Shown: piece after piece, positions 58,235 through 64,000 of the stretch | How the letters are laid out: each line of letters begins with the position of its first letter | Numbering within the stretch: the stretch's first letter is position 1 | IMG/VR virus record: IMGVR_UViG_3300009183_000070 | Coordinates: 1 to 64,000 of that record | Direction: 5' to 3' (one strand) | Source of the DNA: a virus | Length of the DNA stretch: 64,000 bases | The notes under the pieces: generated by a model | The model's database searches: none | Seen by the model: only the letters and a program-made list of their open reading frames with translations | Told to the model about the DNA's origin: nothing | Made by a program: the position numbers and the translations under genes

Positions 58235-58932
58235 AAAACAACATCCAAAAACTTGATGTTATAATTCTTTCTTATACGAAAGATTTGTGTTACTACGGAC
58301 TAACACAAAGATGCATATCATCTTTGTTTAGAAATAATATAAATTTATCATTGAATGTTATAGTTGTAGAAACAAATAGTAATTTAGAAAATGAATATTT
58401 GTTTTATAACGGATGTAAGGTTGTTTTACCTTGCGAAGAATTTAATTACAATAAATTTATGAATATAGGACTTCAATATTGTAATTCAGAATTTGTTATG
58501 ATGTGTAATAATGATTTGATATTTGGACACAATTCGGCAGAAAACCTTTTACAAACTATGATAAGCAATGACATGAAAAGCGCATGTCCTCTTGAGCCAA
58601 ACTGGCATAAAACAAAACTGAGCGAAGTGGAATATCAGTCGCCAATTTTGGAAGGATATGAGGTTGAAAAACATATTGTTGGTTGGTGTATTTGCGCTGA
58701 TAGAAAGATGTTGTGTGATAATCAAATTTTGGATGAAAAGTTTTCTTTTTGGTATCAAGATAATGATTATGCCAATACATTGAAGAAATTAAACATAAAG
58801 CACTTTCTTGTAAAATCCAGTCATGTCTATCATGAATTTAGCATTTCGCACAAACTACTAGGAAACAGAGCGCACGAATTAACACATGGCTTAAAAAGCG
58901 TTTACGAAGAAAAGTGGCAAGGCAACTATTGA
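58231..58932 (+). CDS. Family 2 glycosyltransferase-like protein
   Basis: 233 aa, TTG start in a TTGA overlap with the sigma stop. LDVIILSYTKDLCYYGLTQRC, VIVVETNSN and EFVMMCNNDLIFG fit GT2, with NND for DxD. WYQDNDYANTLKKL is an ED-type segment. Overlap with the sigma gene is curious: a sugar transferase coupled to a regulator. Confidence 0.75.
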   Translation: MKNNIQKLDVIILSYTKDLCYYGLTQRCISSLFRNNINLSLNVIVVETNSNLENEYLFYNGCKVVLPCEEFNYNKFMNIGLQYCNSEFVMMCNNDLIFGHNSAENLLQTMISNDMKSACPLEPNWHKTKLSEVEYQSPILEGYEVEKHIVGWCICADRKMLCDNQILDEKFSFWYQDNDYANTLKKLNIKHFLVKSSHVYHEFSISHKLLGNRAHELTHGLKSVYEEKWQGNY

Positions 58933-58995
58933 CAATTTATTTTGAAATGAGACAATGAGTTTCTAGTAGTTTTGTTGAATATGCAAGGAAGTAAT

Positions 58996-59547
58996 ATGTT
59001 ACAAGATGGACTTTCTGCTTGTAAATCATGGAAGGGCAAAGCCCTTCTTGTTAACGATTTTTATCAGTCTAGGAGAATTGATAGTTCACTTGAGCCAATG
59101 TGGATTCATGGAGCATATGAAATTGTTAAAAATTATATTGATGATACTTTGCAAAAGGATCAAATTAAATTTTTCTATGATATCATTAGAAGTCATGAGT
59201 TGCCTGATGGATTTGAAGTCCCATCCATGCCCAATGTTCCAAGTAGCCCAATTAGGATTATGCACGAAGGCTGGAAGATAGGTAGTCCAACTTGGATATT
59301 TATGGGCCGTAATCAATTGGGAGCATCAGTCCATGTTAGCGGAGATTGGATCGCAGTAAAAAGAACTATCCCTTCTGAAATATACAAATTGTTTGATCCT
59401 CAATTGCCAGATACCATTTGGATGGCTTACAACACTAAAATTCAAATGGGAAGCATGAATTCATCTCAAGATGTTGGAGAAATGGGTCCAGCCATGGATT
59501 TTGAAGACCTCGTTGAAGCAATTGAAAAGAAAATTTTTCCAAAATAA
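58996..59547 (+). CDS. Unknown protein
   Basis: 183 aa from ATG 58996 behind AAGGA (58984-58988). Mixed fold with VPSMPNVPSSPIRIMHEGWKIGSPTWIFMG. No family recognised. Confidence 0.55.
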   Translation: MLQDGLSACKSWKGKALLVNDFYQSRRIDSSLEPMWIHGAYEIVKNYIDDTLQKDQIKFFYDIIRSHELPDGFEVPSMPNVPSSPIRIMHEGWKIGSPTWIFMGRNQLGASVHVSGDWIAVKRTIPSEIYKLFDPQLPDTIWMAYNTKIQMGSMNSSQDVGEMGPAMDFEDLVEAIEKKIFPK

Positions 59548-59618
59548 CACTTTGTTTCAATTAAAATGTTTGCTAAAATTAAAATGAAAGAAAAATATTG
59601 TCGATGAGGTGTTTTCAA

Positions 59619-60092
59619 ATGAAAGTGAAATTTTTCAAAAATATACTTTGCAATGGCGGTAAAGTTAGCTTTTTATTGCCAGAAAAAAAGTATTTTCCCG
59701 GTCATTTCCATGTGACTGAAGTCGCAAAAGTGACAAAAAACTGCATTGATTGCGGCGGAGAATCAAGGCAATTTAATTTTGTAACATTGCAGCTATGGCT
59801 TGGAGATGATTTTGATCATAGGATTAATTCCCAAACCATGAAAAATATCATGGAAAATATTGAATCTTGTTGTGATGAATGGGACATAAAAGTTGAACTA
59901 GACAGCGGAACAACTGGTTTATACGATATAGAGGAGGTTATCCTTTACTCAAACCAAATTAACAACTCTAATAAAACTGGTTACGGCAACGAGAACATTA
60001 CTTTTCAACTAGAAAGAACTTATACCAACTGTCTTGCTCCACAAAAGTGTGGCTTGAAAGACCAAAGAGAATGCGGCGATTCTTGCTGCTGA
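59619..60092 (+). CDS. DUF6428-type protein
   Basis: 157 aa from ATG 59619 (GAGGTG at 59605-59610). FPGHFHVTEVAKV, NCIDCGGESRQFN, LQLWLGDDFDHRINSQTMKNI and the C-terminal Cys-rich tail (CLAPQKCGLKDQRECGDSCC). The blocks H(F)HVTEV, DCGG and QLW..DD.DHR are those of DUF6428. Function unknown. Confidence 0.65.
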   Translation: MKVKFFKNILCNGGKVSFLLPEKKYFPGHFHVTEVAKVTKNCIDCGGESRQFNFVTLQLWLGDDFDHRINSQTMKNIMENIESCCDEWDIKVELDSGTTGLYDIEEVILYSNQINNSNKTGYGNENITFQLERTYTNCLAPQKCGLKDQRECGDSCC

Positions 60093-60117
60093 AAAGAATA
60101 CTGCTAGGGAGTGAAAA

Positions 60118-60375
60118 ATGCTTGATGCCATCATGCCAGTTGTACAACCAGAAATTTGCTTTTCAATCGAAGATGAATGCAAAGATTTTTCAGACGCTGA
60201 TACAGTTAAAAGACTTTATAAAAAAGTCAAAGATGAAAATCCAATTGTTGCCATGTGGATAAAGAATTGGGCAAAGCAAACCAAGGATCGAATTGGTTCT
60301 ATGGCATGCGCTTTGATTACCTATCGTCTTATTCAAAGCCAAATTGAAGCAGACATCATGAATAGCAACTACTAA
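60118..60375 (+). CDS. Unknown small protein
   Basis: 85 aa, helical (DADTVKRLYKKVKDENPIVAMWIKNW). GGAG at 60109-60112. No family known. Confidence 0.55.
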   Translation: MLDAIMPVVQPEICFSIEDECKDFSDADTVKRLYKKVKDENPIVAMWIKNWAKQTKDRIGSMACALITYRLIQSQIEADIMNSNY

Positions 60376-60445
60376 AATTCTTGGTTATCGATACATTTTT
60401 GATCTGTTTATACATATCTAAATGTGTCAATAACCAAGGAGCATG

Positions 60446-60847
60446 ATGGAACAAGACTGCCGAACCTTGGGCGAAAAAGTGAGTGACGGAGTAGCCAAAT
60501 TTGGCGGGTCTTGGTATTTTATCATAACTGGTTTTTTTGTTATTCTTTTTTGGGTTTTTTTCAACACAATACCTTTCTTTTACCATTATGATGGTTATCC
60601 TTTTATTTTACTCAATTTGTTACTTTCGCTTATAGCAGCTTTTCAAGCTCCATTCATTTTGATGGCGCAAAGAAGAGTTGAAGTCAAACAAGATGCCATT
60701 TACAGGGCCTTGTTTAGGGAAATAAAAGAACTAGTCGAAATTGATCTAAGTCTTGAAAATGAGGTATTGGAAACAAACAAGAAAATGGAGCAAGAAATAC
60801 AAGTTTTGAAAGAAATGCTCAAGCAACAACAAAAAGAGAGCCAATGA
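60446..60847 (+). CDS. DUF1003-type membrane protein
   Basis: 133 aa from ATG 60446 (ATG 60443 also possible). FGGSWYFIITGFFVILFWVFFN and the second span YPFILLNLLLSLIAAFQAPFILMAQRR match DUF1003 (Gsw.F...W...N..PF.lLnl.lS.lAa.qaP.il.sqnR). A C-terminal coiled coil (ENEVLETNKKMEQEIQVLKEMLKQQQ) follows. Overlaps the HNH gene by 4 nt. Confidence 0.78.
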   Translation: MEQDCRTLGEKVSDGVAKFGGSWYFIITGFFVILFWVFFNTIPFFYHYDGYPFILLNLLLSLIAAFQAPFILMAQRRVEVKQDAIYRALFREIKELVEIDLSLENEVLETNKKMEQEIQVLKEMLKQQQKESQ

Positions 60848-61743
60848 AATACCGTTGCACATGTACTATAATTTTTGATTTTGAAACTGATTTGCCTTAT
60901 GAGCAAGCAATCAACTTGGCCAAGAATTATCTCGATGAGATACCAATCAAAGAAGGCCTAGAAAACACCAGAACAGTTTTGCAACTCGATAAATTGAAAT
61001 CAAAAGTAGAAAAAATTAAATTGGGCGAATTCAAACTTGATGAAGTATTTCCTTTTATTACAGAAGAAAATTCTAAAAAACAATTCATAGTAGACGATAA
61101 AACTTATGATGTTAAGATGAATACTGACAGGTATCATCTTTTCAAAAACAATTTATCTTGTGTTTCCTGCGGACTAACCGGAACCAGACTTTTCCTTGAA
61201 TGTTATCCAGCAGATATGAAACCTCATTTTAATCTATATGGGGAAGAGGACAGAAAATTGGTTCTCTTTACCAAAGATCATATTACCGCAAGGGCATTCG
61301 GAGGAGAAAACACATTAGAAAATTATCAAACCATGTGCAGCACATGCAATAGCTTGAAAGCTCACAGCAACTTATCATTAGAATCAGTATCAAAACTGAG
61401 GAAAATTTACAACGATAATAGGAAAAAAATCACCAAGAAAAAATTGCATGTTCTGATTGAAGATGAAAGAAAAAAACTTGAATTACCTTGGCCTCATTTG
61501 ATATATGAGCAAAAAAACATCATACCAAAAAATGGAATACAAGTTAATTGTGACTTGGCTATTATTGAAGAGGATGCAAATTTGATCTGCATTCCAGAAA
61601 AACAATTGCCAGAATCAATATTGTCAAGAGGTTATATAAAGGATCAGTCTTATCTGGAAGAAATTGTTGAAATAAACGGAATGATTATTTGTAAATTGAC
61701 AGATGGAAGAATTGTTCGCTTGAATAAGAAATATGTGAAATAA
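60844..61743 (+). CDS. HNH endonuclease-like protein
   Basis: 299 aa. CVSCGLTGTR, LFTKDHITARAFGGENTLENYQTMCSTCNSLKA is HNH with DH and N and two CxxC pairs. An N-terminal domain of ~100 residues and a C-terminal domain of ~110 residues are unassigned; the end has repeated strands (INGMIICKLTDGRIVRLN). Could be a nicking or restriction-type enzyme. Confidence 0.75.
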   Translation: MKYRCTCTIIFDFETDLPYEQAINLAKNYLDEIPIKEGLENTRTVLQLDKLKSKVEKIKLGEFKLDEVFPFITEENSKKQFIVDDKTYDVKMNTDRYHLFKNNLSCVSCGLTGTRLFLECYPADMKPHFNLYGEEDRKLVLFTKDHITARAFGGENTLENYQTMCSTCNSLKAHSNLSLESVSKLRKIYNDNRKKITKKKLHVLIEDERKKLELPWPHLIYEQKNIIPKNGIQVNCDLAIIEEDANLICIPEKQLPESILSRGYIKDQSYLEEIVEINGMIICKLTDGRIVRLNKKYVK

Positions 61744-61785
61744 TAAATAACTGGTCTAAATATCTGTATAAAATAGAGGTGAGTT

Positions 61786-62412
61786 ATGAAAATAGAAGAT
61801 TGGGAGAAAGAACTAAAAAAACAAATTATGGATGAGCCACAGACCGTGACTCCAAATGTAAATAATAATCCAGTCAATAATGAACAACCCAATCTCAGTC
61901 AGCAGCCTAAAGTTAATGAAGACCCAAAATCTTTGCCGCCACCAGTTCAGTTGGTCGTAAATAACCAACAACAAGATGGAAGTGGCACATGGATGTTCGT
62001 TCTGATGCTTATTGCCTTGGCTGCGGCAACTTTGTATGTTTATGATGACAAGACAGGAGGTAAACTTAAGTCGTCTATCACCTCTTCTTTTCACTCTAAA
62101 ACAGAATCAAAGACGATAATTGAAAGATCAGATGCTGAAGTTGCAAAGTTGAAGGCCGAACTTGATAAATTTAGATCTGAAAACAAAGCATCTATTGATT
62201 CTATTCAGGCAAAACTCAATACCAATTCCACCAAGATTGGTTTGATGGGCATTCTTTTGAATGAAAATTTCACCATGATCATGCGTGGAGAAAATTCAAG
62301 TGACTTTATATTCTTTAATCGGGACTGGACTTTGGACAGAATGCCGAAGCATATTGAGATTACTGAAGATGACAGGGAATATCTGAAGAAAATGGTTAGG
62401 TCGGGTCAGTAA
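61786..62412 (+). CDS. Single-span membrane protein with coiled coil
   Basis: 208 aa. A Pro/Asn-rich N-terminal part, a membrane helix near 69-84 (MFVLMLIALAAATLYV), a coiled coil (DAEVAKLKAELDKFRSENKASIDSIQAKL), then a small domain. AGAGGTGAG precedes the ATG, and TATAAAAT at 61767-61774 may be the promoter. Unknown function. Confidence 0.6.
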   Translation: MKIEDWEKELKKQIMDEPQTVTPNVNNNPVNNEQPNLSQQPKVNEDPKSLPPPVQLVVNNQQQDGSGTWMFVLMLIALAAATLYVYDDKTGGKLKSSITSSFHSKTESKTIIERSDAEVAKLKAELDKFRSENKASIDSIQAKLNTNSTKIGLMGILLNENFTMIMRGENSSDFIFFNRDWTLDRMPKHIEITEDDREYLKKMVRSGQ

Positions 62413-63098
62413 CACTTAAATGTAGATACTCCTTGGTAACTTGATGCTTTCATGACATCATTGATTGACATGGAGATGTAATCAGAAGCAATTTCAGCCA
62501 ACTCTTTATCTTTTCTTAAATCATATATGATCTCAACTTGCATCGATGAGACATTTGCATCGTAATCCCATTTCCGAAAATATTGGTTGAGGTTCTGCCT
62601 TGACCATCCGCTCATTTGACCGCCAGCTTTACCTTCGTATGCAGTTATTCCACATTGATTAAGGGAATTAAGAAAATAATTTTTTTGCCATAAGTCGCAT
62701 GAAAGGCTGTTTGGACTACCTGCTCCATATCCAACAACTACATCAAGGCGAGGATCTTTAGATATTTTTCTGTGACGATTACTCATGCCGTGAATATAAA
62801 AAATATAGGCAATTTGGTGGCGTGTCAGAATCCTGTTCTTAAACCTAATGATCGGATCAAGGAATTCTTCTCTAACAACATCTTCCTTGCAATGATAAAC
62901 ATTGTTGCAATCAGCTTTATCTTTCATGAAATCAACGGATTCTGCTCTTTCCCATCCACGATTGATTACAGCATAACAATCAATATTTTTAGCAATGTGT
63001 TCCACTATCAAATCCGTATTTTCATCGTCCTGCCCGTAGCCGTGTGGGGCCACTAAGATGACGGGATTGAGCCCTTCAATAATGCTCACTCTTTCCAT
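62406..63098 (-). CDS. N-formylglutamate amidohydrolase-like protein
   Basis: 230 aa from ATG 63098. PVILVAPHGYGQDDENTDLI (the H-G and E region), then YIFYIHGMSNRH (H), and a late MQVEIIYDL (E), as in the FGase/zinc carboxypeptidase-like family. The zinc site can be traced. It cleaves acyl or amide on glutamyl groups. No ribosome site; CTATAATAAC lies just before, so it may be leaderless. Moderately sure. Confidence 0.5.
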   Translation of the reverse strand: MERVSIIEGLNPVILVAPHGYGQDDENTDLIVEHIAKNIDCYAVINRGWERAESVDFMKDKADCNNVYHCKEDVVREEFLDPIIRFKNRILTRHQIAYIFYIHGMSNRHRKISKDPRLDVVVGYGAGSPNSLSCDLWQKNYFLNSLNQCGITAYEGKAGGQMSGWSRQNLNQYFRKWDYDANVSSMQVEIIYDLRKDKELAEIASDYISMSINDVMKASSYQGVSTFKCY

Positions 63099-63210
63099 AC
63101 TGTTATTATAGATGAGATTTTTTAGATTACTGCAAATATTCAAGAACTAATTTTTTTCTCCAAACGATAAATAGTTTCTGTGTTCTATTTGTTCCCTTTT
63201 AAGGAGATTG

Positions 63211-63375
63211 ATGATTACTGATAAATTATTGTTGGACTTATCATCCAAAAACCCAGATGTCGTTAAAAATTATCTAGAGGCAATTCTTGCAGTTAAATAC
63301 ATACTGAATAAAAAAGGTATGCTCATGGAAATCAAAAAGATCAAATCAAAGAAGAAAACTAGTTTTTCAGCTTGA
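63211..63375 (+). CDS. Small 54-aa protein
   Basis: MITDKLLLDLSSKNPDVVKNYL..., helical then a Lys-rich tail (KKIKSKKKTSFSA). AAGGAG at 63201-63206 is a good ribosome site. GATAAATAG at 63163 may be its promoter. No family known. Confidence 0.6.
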   Translation: MITDKLLLDLSSKNPDVVKNYLEAILAVKYILNKKGMLMEIKKIKSKKKTSFSA

Positions 63376-63467
63376 ATATAAAAAATTTTATTGTTCAGAA
63401 AAATTAAAAATTTTTACTTGCCAAAATAAAAACATTATTTTAGAATTCATTATCAAGTCATTAAATC

Positions 63468-64000
63468 ATGACGGATTGTTCAAATATGCATGTTGCTACA
63501 ATTGAGAAAGTGGTGTCTGTTAGGGAACATCCAAATGCAGACTTGCTACAAATAGCCACTATTTTAGGATGGGATGTGGTTTGTAAAAAACAAGATTGCC
63601 AAAAAGACGAACTTGTTGTTTTTATAAACATTGATAGTATTGTTGATCCTCATCCATTTTTTCATTTCCTTAAAGCAAAAAGTTATCAAATAAAACCAAT
63701 CAAAATCAGAGGACACATCAGTCAGGGACTTATTGTCCCTATAAAAGATTTACAACAATTTGGTTTCACCAAAATACAAGAATTGTCAATTGGCAGTGAT
63801 GTTAGCAAAATAGTAGGAGCCAAACACTACGAGAAAATCGAACCATCAAGAACAACAGGAAAATCAAAAGGTCTATTCCCTAGTTTTCTTTTCAAAACAA
63901 ATGAAAACAATCTCAGAAATTTTCCATTAGCCATCGAAGAGATAAAAGACAAGGAAGTTTACATAACACAAAAAATAGATGGAACAAGTGCTACTTTTTA
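63468..64000 (+). CDS. RNA ligase, DRB0094/Rnl5-type (partial, cut by window end)
   Basis: 177 codons are present. The N-terminal OB-like domain (MHVATIEKVVSVREHPNADLLQIATILGW, IKIRGHISQGLIVP) and then the start of the nucleotidyltransferase domain (FLFKTNENNLRNFP, YITQKIDGTSATF) with KIDGT, the Lys that takes AMP. That matches the RNA ligase family typified by DRB0094. Seals RNA, perhaps repairing tRNA cut by host defence. ATG 63468 overlaps ATGACGGA; ATG 63486 is the alternative. Confidence 0.88.
   Translation, partial: MTDCSNMHVATIEKVVSVREHPNADLLQIATILGWDVVCKKQDCQKDELVVFINIDSIVDPHPFFHFLKAKSYQIKPIKIRGHISQGLIVPIKDLQQFGFTKIQELSIGSDVSKIVGAKHYEKIEPSRTTGKSKGLFPSFLFKTNENNLRNFPLAIEEIKDKEVYITQKIDGTSATF

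Noticed and set aside
1-64000. CRISPR array, IS element or attachment site
   Set aside because: No regularly spaced direct repeats, no transposase, no integrase and no terminal repeats were seen.
1-64000. Recoded stop codons, as in some huge phages
   Set aside because: TAG, TGA and TAA all end genes, with good overlaps to next genes; no in-frame TAG splits a conserved domain.

Overview
This window looks like part of a large, AT-rich (roughly one-third GC), lytic tailed-phage genome of the huge/jumbo type with T4-like traits. The evidence is about 100 tightly packed genes, most on the + strand with ATGA or TTGA overlaps. They include virion-type proteins, a PhoH ATPase interrupted by an intein, dUTPase, two sigma-70-like factors, HNH endonucleases, an RNA ligase and many small hypothetical proteins. 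No rRNA, ribosomal operon or cellular metabolic pathway is seen. TAA, TGA and TAG all act as stops, so the code is standard. The host cannot be fixed. A small secreted cysteine-rich protein and a winged-helix protein recall planctomycete proteins, but that is a weak hint.

Layout. 1-5.5 kb: degenerate metallopeptidase-like protein, two glycosyltransferase-like proteins, ribosomal protein bS21, a ribbon-helix-helix protein, peptide deformylase, a spanin-like lipoprotein. 5.6-9 kb: small proteins (two with T4 capsid-targeting-like N-termini, one with eight DSKKP repeats), a deaminase-like pseudoenzyme, a virion protein. 9-14.6 kb: IF-3, GroES-like and DnaJ chaperones, dUTPase. 14.6-17.2 kb: glycan cassette (GT2, 2OG oxygenase, GT17) and a zinc peptidase. 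17.3-22.8 kb: virion proteins around phoH. 22.9-29 kb: amidoligase, sigma factor, membrane and unknown proteins, metallophosphoesterase. 29.1-33.5 kb: secreted protein, DUF6445 oxygenase, three lectin-like virion proteins. 33.5-41 kb: SMR-like transporter, cytidine-type deaminase, tRNA-Arg(UCU), PaaK-like enzyme, large two-module virion protein, more glycosyl- and methyltransferases. 41-48.5 kb: HNH, BCS1-like AAA+ ATPase, methyltransferases, SET and vWA proteins, SprT-like peptidase, MscL-like channel. 48.7-52.7 kb: ParB-like protein, CsrA, winged-helix protein, ClpX. 52.7-64 kb: phosphoesterase, GGCT, TPR-bearing GT2, HAD phosphatase, second sigma factor, DUF6428, DUF1003, HNH, formylglutamate-amidohydrolase-like protein, and the start of an RNA ligase.

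How the genes may work together. bS21, IF-3, peptide deformylase, CsrA and an AGA-reading tRNA form a translation-control set. GroES/DnaJ/ClpX cover protein folding and turnover. Two sigma factors plus TATAAATA-type promoters suggest staged transcription. A large set of glycosyltransferases, methyltransferases and oxygenases sits beside lectin-like virion proteins, which suggests decoration of the virion or of host surface glycans.

The most novel signal is a recurring 5'-leader element, consensus close to TTAGAAATCCGTCA then about 4-7 nt then TGACGGA. It lies just upstream of, or at, the starts of many genes, including infC, csrA, a sigma factor, the AAA+ ATPase operon, an SET operon and (as a half-site) def. 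Its GACGGA half resembles a CsrA-type GGA site, but an operator or a 5'-end hairpin is equally possible.
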